Assembly (NCBI GenBank): GCA_014281115.1
Contig: JACONQ010000001.1
Span: 310,001 to 374,000, forward strand
Source: Laburnicola sp. R22_1
Lineage: Eukaryota; Ascomycota; Dothideomycetes; Pleosporales; Didymosphaeriaceae
Direction of reading: 5' to 3'
DNA: 64,000 nucleotides
Numbering within the stretch: the stretch's first letter is position 1; the number at the start of each line of letters is the position of its first letter. The translations under genes and the position numbers were made by a program. The notes beneath the pieces were generated by a model, which was not told the origin of the DNA, made no database searches, and saw only the letters and a program-made list of their open reading frames with translations. This document shows, piece by piece, positions 9,301-22,800 of the stretch.

Positions 9301-11079
9301 ATGCCGACCGTCCACCTCCTCGATTACGTCGCCGGCAACGTCCGCTCCCTCGTCAATGCCATCGAAAAAGTCGGCTACACAGTCACATGGGTGACGTCGC
9401 CCGCCGACCTGCCCTCCGCAGAAGTAAACGCCCCCATTGCCCCTGTTTTGCACAAACACCAATTGACACGCGCTGATGCAGCTGCATGCGTAGAAACTCA
9501 TCATCCCGGGCGTCGGCCACTTCGGCCACTGTCTCTCGCAGCTAGACAAGGCGGGCTACATCGAGCCGATCCGTGAACACATCAAAGCCGGGAAGCCGTT
9601 TATGGGGATATGCGTGGGCCTGCAAGCGCTGTTTGAGGGCTCGGAAGAGGATCCTGAGGTCAAGGGATTGGGGCTGATTCCGGCGAGGCTGAAGAGGTTT
9701 GAGAGTGCGGATAAGAGTGTGCCGCATATTGGGTGGAATAGCGCGAATACGTCGCGGAGTGGGCAGGGTGTAGACGAGTCGCTGTATGGATTACGGCCGG
9801 CGTCAAAGTACTACTATGTTCACTCGTATGCGGCGCCGTATAGGGATGGCGAACTTGAAAAGGCGGGTTGGAGTGTCGCGACCGCGCGGTATGGTGACGA
9901 AGAGTTTGTCGGCGCAGTGGCAAGAGACAACGTCTTCGCGACGCAATTCCACCCCGAGAAGAGCGGTGCGGCAGGCCTACGCGCCATAAAAGCATTCCTC
10001 AACGGAAAGCGATTACAAAAGCTCCCCGACACGCCATCAACAGCAGCCGCAAGAGAAGGCCTAACCCGCCGCGTCATCGCCTGCCTCGACGTCCGCACAA
10101 ACGACCAAGGCGACCTCGTCGTCACCAAAGGCGACCAATACGACGTGCGCGAAAAAGACGGCGCAACCACCGGTGGCGCAGTCCGCAACCTCGGAAAACC
10201 AGTCGACATGGCCAGGAAGTACTACGAACAAGGCGCAGACGAAGTCACCTTCCTCAACATCACCTCGTTCCGCAACTGCCCCGTCGCCGACACGCCCATG
10301 CTCGAAATCCTCCGCAGAACAAGCGAGACCGTCTTCGTCCCTCTCACCATCGGAGGCGGCATCCGAGACACGGTAGACACCGACGGGACAAAGATATCCG
10401 CACTGGACATCGCAACCATGTACTTCAAATCCGGCGCCGACAAGGTCAGCATAGGCTCCGATGCCGTCTCCGCTGCAGAAGAGTACTACGCCCGAGGCGA
10501 GAAATTGACCGGCAAGACCGCCATCGAAACTATATCCGCCGCATACGGCAACCAAGCCGTAGTCATCAGCATCGATCCGCGTCGCGTCTACGTCTCCTCG
10601 CCAGATGCGACGTCGCACCACACCATCCAGACGCAGACTAAAGGCCCAGTTGGCGAGGAGTACTGCTGGTATCAATGCACCATTAAAGGCGGTCGCGAAG
10701 GCCGCGACTTCGACGTCCGCCAGCTCGTCACTGCTGTAGAAGCCATGGGCGCGGGCGAGATTCTACTCAACTGTATAGACAAGGATGGCACGAATAGCGG
10801 GTTCGATTTCGAGCTCATCAACCATGTCAAAGCTGCGATTAAGATTCCGGTCATTGCGAGTAGTGGGGCTGGGAACCCAGCGCACTTTGATGAGGTGTTT
10901 GCGAAGACGTCGACGGATGCTGCGCTGGGGGCTGGCATGGTGAGTTGGATCTCTCAACTATCTGCCGGTATGTGAGCTAATAGTAGTAGTTCCACCGCGG
11001 CGAATACACAGTCAAGCAAGTCAAAGACTACCTGCAAGAAAAGGGGCAATTGGTTCGGCAGTTCGAGGACGCCATATAG
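9301..11079 (+). CDS. his7: Imidazole glycerol phosphate synthase, bifunctional HisH-HisF
   Basis: Three exons, 9301-9423, 9494-10939 and 10990-11079, encode 552 residues, the length of yeast His7. The N-terminal half is a class I glutamine amidotransferase: PGVGHFG, GICVGLQ with nucleophile Cys81, and QFHPEKS with His194 and Glu196. The C-terminal half is a (beta/alpha)8 cyclase: VIACLDVR with its catalytic Asp, [27 protein letters not shown] and VIASSGAG. Ammonia from glutamine is channelled to PRFAR, giving imidazole glycerol phosphate for histidine and AICAR for purines. The last 29 residues come from the small third exon; reading straight on from exon 2 would end early. Introns are 70 and 50 nt. 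A TGACTC element in the promoter suggests amino-acid control. Confidence 0.96.
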
Positions 11080-11225
11080 ACGCATTCCCTTTTTTCCAAC
11101 AGAGTTCGTTAGATCATATATCCCGTAGACACCCATGCTATGAATTTTGGTATCACCCAAACACCCTCCATGCTCCGCAATGCCCCTATGACGCCAGAAA
11201 ATGCACACCCTTCAATTCCACCTCC

Positions 11226-12880
<1,655 letters not shown>

Positions 12881-13992
12881 CTATACGAGACCGTCGTACA
12901 GCGACAACGCCGAAACAATGGTCTCATCCCGCTTAGAGCCCTCTTTGAACTCGGCCATGTCCAGGCTGCCGTTCTCGTCCTTGTCCATCATCCGGAAGAT
13001 CTTGCGTACGCGCTTCTCCGGCGTGTCTTCGTCTTCGGGCAGCTTTACCATGGAGCCAACCTAGACATGTTAAACGAGCTATGCGTAGGTGGGCGACGGT
13101 CTTACCATTTTGTATATCGCCTCGACGATTGACAGCATCTCCTCGTAGCTAATCTTGCCGTCGCCATCAATGTCGTACAGCTGGAATGCCCAGTCGAGCT
13201 TGTCCTCCATCTTGCCGCGGCTCGTGACGCTCAGCGCACAGATGAACTCCTTGAAGTCGATGGTGCCAGACTTGTCCGCGTCGAAGACATTAAACACGTA
13301 ATCTGCAAACGACGACGGATCCCCAAATGGAAAAAACTGCTTGTAGATCTTCTGGAACTCCTCCTTGGTGAGCATGCCGGAGGGGCAATCCTTCAGGAAC
13401 CCTGCGTTTATTCAGCATGGCTCCAGTGCAATGTGGCTCTGCCCTCACCCTTGTACCATTGCTGCAGTTCCTTCTTGTCGAAGTGGGTCGCCTTCTGGAG
13501 GTCGGCCAGCTCTTGCTGGGAAAGCTTGCTCTGGCTGCGGGGTGTCACTATCAGCGTCTGATGCACAACCTCAATATGCTCCCAGGGGCCGCGTGCAGCG
13601 AGCTCCTGCTCGAACGACTTGACCGCGTTGGAAAGGGTCACTCTCTGCAAGGCTTGATAGTGCGCGTAGCCGGGGTCGTCGTGGTGGGGGATCTCGACAT
13701 GGTGCTGGCGCGCAAATTTGAGCGGAGCATAGTCGTGCTCGAGCAGGGGCACGTCGCGCTCGCCCAGCGGCATGTGGTGAGAGTGCGGGGTGGACGATCG
13801 GCGGTGGCGGCGGCGCTCAACTGCTGTAGGCATGGTCGCGGAGCGTGTTGTCGAGAGCGAGGCTCGACTCGACGGCCGGCGCCATGTTGGGTGCGGGCCG
13901 GGCAGTGAAGGGCGGGTCGTACGGTGAAGGCAGGCGGGGGGCGACTGCTGCAGGAACAGAGAGATGGAATGAGGTACTCACGATTTACCCAT
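12881..13992 (-). CDS. frq1: Neuronal calcium sensor 1 / frequenin homologue
   Basis: Four minus-strand exons, 13982-13992, 13449-13534, 13106-13401 and 12881-13060, encode 190 residues, exactly the usual NCS-1 length. Exon 1 has only 11 coding bases (MGKS), giving the N-myristoylation signal [15 protein letters not shown]-hands are visible: a degenerate first one with the CPSG variant, then [26 protein letters not shown] and [13 protein letters not shown]. In yeast the protein activates the phosphatidylinositol 4-kinase Pik1 at the Golgi; in filamentous fungi NCS-1 affects calcium tolerance and growth. Intron 1 is 447 nt (13535-13981), far longer than its neighbours, and the coding frame stays open into it up to an ATG at 13831-13833, which could start a different N-terminus of 286 residues in total. 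Confidence 0.95.
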
Positions 13993-14748
13993 GGCTGCGG
14001 TCGGGGCAGTTCAGACGCAAGATCAGACTTGTTCGTAGGAATGCGCCGCAAGATCACAGAGCGGGAGAGAAGGAGAGACAGGTGGGCGGCGGTAGAGGAC
14101 GAGGGGCGCGGTGCGGTGCGGCGAGCAGTCTCCAGGCAGGCGTCGATGTCACTGGCACGGATTGTGGCGGGGTGGAAAGGCGATTGAGGGATAGCGGGGC
14201 CGGCGGGCGAGGCGCAGCGGATCGGAAGCACGCAGACAGCAAGACAGCGAGGCAGCAAGGTGTGAACTTTGAAGGATAATAGGGTGTCTAGGCGGCCACG
14301 ATGCGAGCAGCTGGTGAGGTTTCAGGCCGGGCTAGAGCAGCACCCGGCGGCCGCGACAAGTATAGGACGGCGACGCATTGCTCTGCCGGCATGCTGCACT
14401 GCTACCAACGGGGCCGCCGAACGGGCCTGGCCAATCCCGCCCACGGCTGGCCATCCAGCGCCCCGCTGTTGGCGCCGTGCTGCAGCTCGCGGCAGCCCTA
14501 TCCAAGGTACGCACTTGGCTCTTCAGCTGGCTGCCCCGTGAGAGCGAGAGTGAATATGAAGATGGGAGCTTCAGCTGCGTCGAACCGTGGGCTTGGCGCT
14601 GGGCAGTGAGGGACACGCATTTGTTAGCGGAGCTTGACGGAAGCTTGACCTCCACGTACACAATAGCAGCAAACCAGCAGCATCGCCCTACCCGCTCACC
14701 ACTTGCCCACCCCGCCGCCCGCGCATCTCTTTTCCATTCCTGGTGACC
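13993..14748. other. Divergent promoter region frq1 / med4
   Basis: 756 bp between two head-to-head start codons, GC-rich with several purine runs. No gene or specific site recognised. Confidence 0.4.
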
Positions 14749-15753
14749 ATGGACAGCGTGCTGCAGGCCCAGTTCCAGCGCGTCGAGACGGCCTTGGTCA
14801 CCCTGGTCGACTCCATCGCCTCCTACAACCCCTCCCCCCAGGCCGCCGTCGACCTCATCGCCGCCGACGACGACCTCAGTCGCGGCCTAGACCAGCGCAA
14901 GTAGCAGAGACACCTTACTGCTGTGCTCCAGCTAACCGGCCCAGTCGTGCAGCTCCAGGATGACTGCAGACGCATCCAGGACATGCGCTCCGAAGCCGAA
15001 GCTCTCGAGGCGCAGCTGAAGTCGTCGGTTGCTGCCCTTGCCGACCTACGACGCGAGCTCTTTGCGACGCCAGCTACCACCTTTCCACCAGACTCGCACC
15101 CGGTGCCGTTCGACGAGCTCCTCCAGTACGCAAAGAACATTGCCAAGTACACCGTGCCCCCAACATACCGTGAGCGCATACCGGAGCTACCATCCAGCGA
15201 CCAGAACAAAGAGCCAGAGGACGCCGCTTCGAGTGCGGTGCCCTCCAACGGAGTGGGGACGCCCGCACAGCAGGCTCCGCAAGAACCGCCCCAAAATGCC
15301 GCAGGAGGCGAAGAAAAGGCCATCACGGTCGAGGAGGCAGAATGGCTGAAGAAGCTCAAAGCAAGCAACATGCCCTGGTTCCCATGGCCTGACGACGACA
15401 AGATCCGACGCGGCAACCTCATGCAAATCCAGTACCTGCTCGACATTGGCAAAGATCCTACATACGAAGACCTCACCAAGCTTGCCGAAGACGAGAAGGA
15501 TCGCATAGCGGCAGACGCGGAGAGACAGGCAGCGGCGCATGCTCAAGCGGAGGCGCAAAGTCAAGCTCAAGTCCAAGCTGAAGCTGTGGTCGCAGCTCAA
15601 GCTGCTGCAGCAGACTCACAAATGCCTACAATGCAGAATGCACCTGCGCCCGAGCCGGTCAAGAAGCCAGAGAAGACATTTGCAGGGTTCGAGTTCGCGG
15701 AGGCCTCCTCTGATGAGGATGACGACGCCGAGGACAAGGCAGATGGTGCATGA
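14749..15753 (+). CDS. med4: Mediator complex subunit 4
   Basis: Two exons, 14749-14896 and 14945-15753, encode 318 residues. The intron at 14897-14944 starts with gcaagt, the usual form of GC donors, has a gctaac branch-like site and ends in cccag. This GC-AG reading restores LSRGLDQLVQLQDDCRRIQ; no GT donor gives a family-like junction in frame. Conserved parts are the N-terminal helix, the coiled coil around residues 55-85 (AEALEAQLKSSVAALADLRREL) and VPFDELLQYAKNIAKYTVPPTYRE. A Gln/Ala-rich run and an acidic end follow. MED4 belongs to the Mediator middle module, which links activators to RNA polymerase II. It is divergent from frq1. Confidence 0.9.
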
Positions 15754-16433
15754 ATGGTGGTGCTATGCGCATGAGCTGCTGCTTTTTGCTGCCTGAGCTG
15801 TACTGTTGCAACTAGCAACAGCACCTAATTTGCAGCGCTAGGCCATTTGATCCAATGTTACCAGGACATGATATACAGCCATGCTGCAGAAACTGATCAT
15901 TAGTATTACCCGTAGACAGGGCAATCGACATGATCCAACATAGCATGTTCCTTTTTTCTACTTAGGTAGTGTATCTCACACAGCACCCACAGAGCAAGTC
16001 ACATTGAGATGCAATAGTCGAATGGCATAACCAAACATCCTCCTAATGTGGACAATTTCCCTTTCGCTTACTTGCCATGGGTTCGTGTGTCGAAAATTGT
16101 GTACAGTGCGATGTACTACGAAGGGTCGATTGTGATTCCTGCATGCGATGTCGGTGACCAGCCCAAAGGAGTAAGGTTGTGGTATGGAATCTGCGGGATC
16201 TGCTAGGTAGTTTTAACCGGCATCAGCATTGACTCTTACAACAACCGAGAGTCATCTATCGTCGAGAGAAAGAGTCTTGACAAAAATTGACAGTGGCTCA
16301 AGCTGTAGAAATCACTGTTCGGAGACGCTAATCCAATCATCAACCACGTCCACAATTCTCCCGGTCCACCAATTTGCACCGTTACATGCCACGCCGATCC
16401 AGTTGGGCCTTCTAATAGAATCTACGCGATTGA
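15754..16433. other. Intergenic region
   Basis: 680 bp between med4 and a downstream transcription factor gene on the same strand. It should contain the med4 terminator and the next promoter; no gene or motif seen. Confidence 0.4.
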
Positions 16434-18646
16434 ATGGCCAGCACCGCTGGGGCACCCATCCAAAGCCGGCCTTACCGTTCCCACAGAGTCCCAGCATGCA
16501 TCCGCTGCCGCTCACGCAAGATCCGCTGCCACATCGACATTCCAGGTGAGCCATGTCTATCGTGTCGAGAGCGGCGTCTCAAATGCCAGTATGCGGATCG
16601 CTCCAACGATGGCTCCCCCGAAGAATCCAACAGTGGCACGCGTACTCCCAAAAGACGGCGTCAAGAGGAGGGCAATGGAGCAGACGAAGACGGCGAACAA
16701 GATAGACCGCGCTCTGCACCCATCTTACATCGCCCTTCAAGTCATCCCTCTGCGAGCATCATTCTAGCGCCGCACATCGCTGAAGACGTAGACATCCTTC
16801 AACGACACATCTCGCAGCACCGCGCGCCTGAGACACAAGGCCAAGGCTCAGAACAGTACAAGACGCTCAACCAAGACAGCCAAAATCCCGTTGTATATCT
16901 GACCGTACCACGTTTCCGGACTGGATTAGCACCGGAATTGGGCGCAGGGAAAGAGCAGCTCGAAATTATTCAACAGCTTATGGGCCCCTTTAAGCACGAA
17001 GTCATCGATCTGTTCTTCGCGAACGTACACGCTGCTTTTCCGGTGCTGGACGATGAGACAGGCTTCCTGCTGAGGAAGGGCCCGCATGGGAAGTTGTCCA
17101 AGAATACGTTGTGCGTTGTTTATGCGATTGGGGCACAGCATTGGTTCATGTCGGATACGCTGAAGATGCATCCGAAGCCTGATATTCATTACATTTGGAA
17201 CAAGGTAGGTGTTTTGCGAGGTTGATTGGATCTGACACTAACGAACTTAGGCTATCAGTGCCATCTTGGAGGACTTCCTAAGTCCTAGTATGGCGACCGT
17301 GTCTTGTGCTGTGTTGGACCAGATTGGCCGTCCGTCGGTCTCAGTCATGGGCAACATCACTCTATGCGGGCGTACGGTCTCTCTGGCTCAAACGTTTGGA
17401 CTACATCGTGATCCAACCAAATGGAATGTATGTGAGAGAAAGATCTTGCCGAGACATGTTCAGCTTCTGAACATCACTTTTAATTTCATCCTTATCATCC
17501 CTCGCAGAGATTCTACTTGGGTCGGATCCACTCTACACCATATCGCAAAGCCCATGGCACCACCTGTGCTTCCCACACAGCAGACGACCAAACACTAACA
17601 CACACGCAGATCACCGACGCCGAAAAACTCAACCGCATACGCACCTGGTGGGGCGTCCTAATAACCGACTACTGGACCAGCATGGCCTACGGCGTCCTCC
17701 CACACATCGGAAAGCGCTTCTACGACGTGCCGCTCCCCACCGCCGAAGCCCTCATCCCCCCACGCGCCACCCCAGCCCAAAAATACGCAACAACCAGCTT
17801 CGTCCACCTCTGCGGCCTCACCGAGCTCCTAGGCGACGTCCTCCCCCTCGTCTACGAAATCGCCCCCGACCACACCACGCTCGGCCCCACCGTCGAAGCC
17901 CTAAAAGCCCAGCTGAAAGAGCGCGAATCCCAGCTCCCCGAATGGCTGCCTCTGCCCAACAAGCCGGGCACGAGCAACCTCTGGTTCTGCTTCTTGTCTG
18001 TGCGCCTGCTGCTGAGTCGCGTGAGTCTCCGGACGGCGATTCTAAAAGGGGATAAGGGGCTTGAGAAGACGCGGCTGGATGAGCTGCGCGGAGCGAGCAC
18101 CGCGCTCCTGGATTACGTTTGTTTTCTGGGGCAGAGCCAGTTCCAGGACTTTTGGCTGCCGTATGCGACGCATTTGCTCGTGCACGCTGTTACGGTGGCG
18201 CTGCGGTGTGCGGTCGAGACGCCCGATGTGCGCGAGCGCATGGCGAGCGTGAGCACGCTTGAGCGCTTTATGGCGCATATTCAGCATGCGCGGGATCATT
18301 ATGATTGGGATGTAAGTCGTCCACCTCCCCATGCCATTCACCAAAACAAAAAAACATCCTTCATGCATCCCTTGCCCCATGCTCACACCCCGCCCAGATA
18401 GCAAACTACACCCTCGAACGCTGCGCCGAATCCGTCTCCAAAATCGCATCTCTCACCACACGCGGCTCGCAGCCGCCTCCGGAGGCTATTCTCGTCATGC
18501 CCGAGCGGCCGAATGAAGCGCTTGTGGGGCCGGTCATGGACGATGCGTCGCTGCTTCTTTCCGACCTGCTGGATCCGAATGCGTTTGATTTTTCGTGGGA
18601 GGCGCTGTGGGATACGCCGTCTGGGATGACGAATTTTGCCATCTGA
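16434..18646 (+). CDS. Zn2Cys6 fungal-specific transcription factor
   Basis: Four exons, 16434-17204, 17251-17427, 17610-18311 and 18398-18646, encode 632 residues. The binuclear cluster is complete: Cys22, Cys25, Cys32, Cys41, Cys44 and Cys51 in ACIRCRSRKIRC and PCLSCRERRLKC. A basic linker KRRRQEE follows. The middle homology region has LMGPFKHEVIDLFFANVHAAFPVLD, then GRTVSLAQTFGLHRDPTKWN and LNRIRTWWGVLITDYW, typical of the fungal_trans domain. Such proteins usually act as dimers at CGG-containing sites to control catabolism, transport or secondary metabolism. The second intron is unusually long (182 nt, 17428-17609) and contains an internal AG at 17506-17507, so it may be two introns with a small exon. 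Target genes are unknown; no biosynthetic cluster is adjacent. Confidence 0.88.
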
Positions 18647-19863
18647 GGGAGGGGAGGAGGAGGGAGGATGCGGTGGATCGAGTGTGGAGAGGTAGGTGGG
18701 CGGGGAGACGGAGGCAGAGGGTACGCGTACGCAGGGAGTTAGGAACGTGGAGTATATGGTGTTGTAGAATGCGCGACTTTCCTGCCGTGTGTACGAAACC
18801 TCATATCTAAGCCAAAATAATAATAATATTCACTACATGGACTACTAAGTAAGGCTGGTCTAGTGTCCCATCCATCCATCTATCCAATCTGTCTATCTGT
18901 GCAAGCCCAGACCTACAGATCCAAGCACCCGCTCTAGTACACTAGGATACAGCATTAGAACAAAAGTCCAAGTACTAATTATACGTTGTGGTACGCTAAG
19001 CCTAGGGACGTGGGATAGATGGTCTATAGGATTGGTCCACGGTTGGGATTAGATTAGAAACCGATAGTAACATCACTTCACTTCGTTTCTTCCTACCAGG
19101 TAGGTACCTTACCAACACGCCCTCGCCCCCATATCCTCTCTCCATCTACGCATCTCTTCCCCTTATCTTGCCTACACTCACTCACAACACACATCACACC
19201 TAGTATTAAGAATCCCCTCCCCACCACCCTTCACTCTCTCCCCGCAGCCCAAAACCATCGCAACACAGCAAAACCAAAACCCACTTTTAAACCATGCAAG
19301 CGAAACGCACTTCCTCGCTCACACAAGAAGAGATGAAAAAAAACAACACATCAGACTTATCCATCAATCCACTCCATTCATTCGCATTCACTGCGCCTAC
19401 ATAAACCACATACTCGCCCTCATCTCATCTCACCCTCCCACCCTCCCACACGCACTTCCTTACACCCACACGCCAACAACTCTATCCATCCATCCATCCA
19501 TCCATCCATCTCTCTTCCTCTCTCTCTTCCTTTCTCTCCCTCTCCCTCTCTTCCCCACCCCCACCACGGAAAACTCCAGACGAAAACTCAAAAAAAGGGG
19601 GGGTATAGCATACTATGTCCCAGCTCAACAAACAAACGCACAATCTCACAAACACCCAAAAAAAAAACCCCCACAACCCCAACCTCCACCCATCCACCGA
19701 CCCACCAAACGCCAAACAAGCAATCCGATTAAACCTGCTACAGTGTGATGAAAAAAAAAGCCGTCTACAGGCTACTAGCGCCCGATGCATCGAGGGAGAA
19801 CAGAACAGATATCGACCCTCAGCGCGAACTTCTCCATAGCCACCAAAAAAAAAAAGACGAATT
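18647..19863. other. Convergent intergenic region with pyrimidine-rich DNA
   Basis: 1.2 kb between the 3' ends of the transcription factor and kar9. Much of it, 19090-19860, is C/T- and A-rich with a (tcca)n microsatellite near 19484-19510 and several homopolymer A runs. No gene with family support is present. Confidence 0.5.
19484..19555. repeat. (TCCA)n microsatellite and CT tract
   Basis: At least six tcca units are followed by a C/T-only tract to about 19555. Low-complexity DNA in the joint 3' region of two genes. Confidence 0.85.
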
Positions 19864-22800
19864 TTATTTCCACCTCGGACGATCTTCCAAGCTCGACTTG
19901 CGCCCACTAGCCGTCATGCCAAGCTTACTGCTGCGTCCACTGTCCGCACCCATTTTGCTCCTGCGGCCATCATCTGCACCCACTTTGCTCTTGCGGCCGT
20001 CTTCAACGCTGCCCATCCTGCTATGAGTCTGCCCGGGCGCAGTGACGTTGGGCAAGTGCGAGGCGCTGGGTGTGCGTTGTTTGGGCGTAGGGAGAAGGCT
20101 GGTACGCCGGCTGGTCATGGCACTTGCGGGTCGTGCAGCGCGGCGGGCCACCGGGCTGGGTTCCGTAGCCGTGCCGTCGCTCTCTTCCTCTGCGATGGGA
20201 ACCTGTTGGGCAGAAGTCGGGGTGCGGAAGGATAGCGTCGAGACGGGAGTGGTCTGTGTAGCTTTGCCACGCGCCGCGGTCGAGGGCGACTGCATTGGAC
20301 TGGCTAAAGGCCGCCGGATACCGGACTGTTGAGCGGGTGTGATGGATGCGGGTCGCGAGGAAGCAGGCGGGGAGAGCGCGGAGGATTGACTGAGCGGGCT
20401 TCGAACAGGAATTGCGGAGTGGCTCGATACGCTCCTCAGTGTCCGCATTGGGGTAAGGGGACTCTTTCGATGCGGAGATGGGTCCGTCAACGTCAAGGGC
20501 TTGTAGTTGTGTCCGACTACAGTGTCGCGCATGTTGGTGCTAGAGTTCCACCTTGGCTTTTCACAAGCGGGTGTCGTCGAACGGAGCGAACGTGTCGGGG
20601 TGCTAGGCATGGATCGCGGCGAATGAACAGGCGTAGCGAGGGTTTCTAGTCGAGAGGTTGTAATGGCCTTGCGCGGAGTCGTGCCTGTAGCCATGGGAAG
20701 GCTAGACAAGCGACGGCTTGTCGATAGAGTGCTCGAGGAGCTTGGTTGACGCGACTTCTTTCCTACCGGAGTGACTCTGCCATACTCGCTGCTTCTCCGG
20801 CTCATGATGACGCTCGAGCCAGGTGAGCTATTGGGCGTGTCAAGAGCAGAGCCTGTCAACGAAGCCTCGGTGCGGCCCGACAAGACTGTAGAGACCGAAT
20901 CGCGCAGCTTTCGCGTAGACGTCACTTCTTCCAGGACCATGTCCGTCTCCTTCATTTCTACCTCCAGGGCCGCGACCTTTTGCCGGACGTCTTGCTGAAT
21001 TCGCAGGATTTCGCCGTTGACAGTCGACCGGTGCTTCATCTCGATATCGATCAGCTCAAGGACACGCTTCATCGAGGGCGGATAGTGTTCGCGTTTGTCT
21101 TTGTACGTAGACATACGAGAGCCAATCTTCTCATCGTCGCCTTCGTCAATGGCCTGCCGTAGTCTCTGGATGCTCTTCATTAGCGAGTCGTACATTGCGA
21201 TCGCTTTGCTGCCTGCCTGCCGAAAGCTATGCACCCATTTGTCTTCTCCGAGTTCTTCTCTCAACGCATCGGCGTCGGCTTCGAGCTTCTTCTCCAGCTT
21301 CTCTAGCTGGTCTTTCCGCCTGGTAAGCTCATCACAAGCGGAAGGGAACAATTTACTGGCGCGGATCTGGAAGTGCTGTAGTCGCATGGGCAAGAAATCA
21401 AGGGAGGCGCGCAAGGGCTGCAGCTTCGCAAAGAGGGCAAGGAGCCGTGAGTTCTCTTGTTCAATCTGCGGTATAGGCGAGACGGGCGACATGATGGAAA
21501 GCGTGGGCGGCAAGCTAAAGCGGTTACTCTGCAGTCGGGCCTGTTCGCGTGCCTGCTGGCGGGGAGTCTCTTCAACGATCGTCTCCAAGTCTGCAATGTC
21601 AAATTTCTCAGCCGACTCGGCGACAGAGTCGCTGATGGCACGGTGGCGTCGCTCTTCCATTTCGAAGACGAGGCGAGTTAGGTTTTCAATCTCTAAGCCA
21701 ATCTCTCCCAAGACTGTATTCCAGAGCTCCTCCCACTCCATGGCAATCTCCACCTGGGTTTTGATGCCCTTGAGCGTCTTCTTGATCTTGGCCCAGTTGC
21801 TGAGCACGTCCTCCATCTGTGCCACGAGCGTGGTGAGGTCCCGGCCGGGCAGGGCGGCGATGTCGTCCCGTGCCTGGAGGTCCTCAATGGCGGTAATGTA
21901 GACATTGACCAAGCCTTCGAACTTGCCCACGGCGGCGTCCACCTCGGCCAGCCCCTCCCGTCCAGCGGCGGCGGCCCATTCCACATCGTCTTCGGCATCG
22001 AGCCCACCGAGGACCTCGGCGGCCTTGGCCATCCATTGCTTGATGCTATTCGCAGCGCTGTGCAATGCCCGGCCGGCAGCGGTGGAGGAAGGGAGGGCGC
22101 GTATCTCGGACGTCAGCGACTCGGGCGGCGGCAGCTTGATGGAGGTCAGCTGCTGGATCTGGTTGGTGAAGCTCGCGCGGGAGAGGGTGTAGATGGAGTT
22201 GGCGCGCGAAAAGTGGCGCTGGCGGAAGTAGGCGGCGACGTCGATGGCATTCTCGTGATCGAGCACCGACGCTTCGACGGCAGGCGGCGTGTCTTTGGGC
22301 GGCGGCGTGGGCGGACGGGCGGGCTCGGTGTCGCTGCTGGCGTCCGTCTCGGTGAGGGCGCGTGACAGCGACAGGCTCTTCGTCTTGGTGATGTCGGGCA
22401 GGCGGTACTTTTGCGTGTCCTCGCTGACGTCGCCGGCGTCCGAGTCGGAGGGCAGGACCTTGTCGCTGGTGCTCACGAAGCTGCTGCGGTTGCTCACGAA
22501 GCTGGACTGCGGGCTGGTGTCCATGGCCAGCGCCGGCACGCTCTCGCCCGTGTGCTGGGGGATGAGCGGCGTTCCGACCTGGCTGGCAGTTGCGCTCCAG
22601 GCTGTGCCCCGGCGTTCGATGTGGATGCCGCGGCGGTCGCGGTGGAACTGGTCGAGCTCGCGGATTTTGTGCTCGGCGATGCGGCCAATCTGGGCCGGCG
22701 AGAGTCCGCGGCTGGGTTCTGTGGCCTGATTCTGGTTGAGGAAGCTCATGCGGGCCAGCAGGCCCGGCGATACGTTTCTCGCGAGCTTGGTGCTGCTGTC

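Noticed and set aside
17205..17225. Continuation of the zinc-cluster factor's first exon to a stop at 17225
   Set aside because: gtaggt..cttag is a normal 46-nt intron and the next exon continues the conserved domain.
19484..19860. Possible CRISPR-like or satellite array
   Set aside because: Only simple tcca and C/T repeats with no regular spacer structure, in a eukaryotic 3' region.
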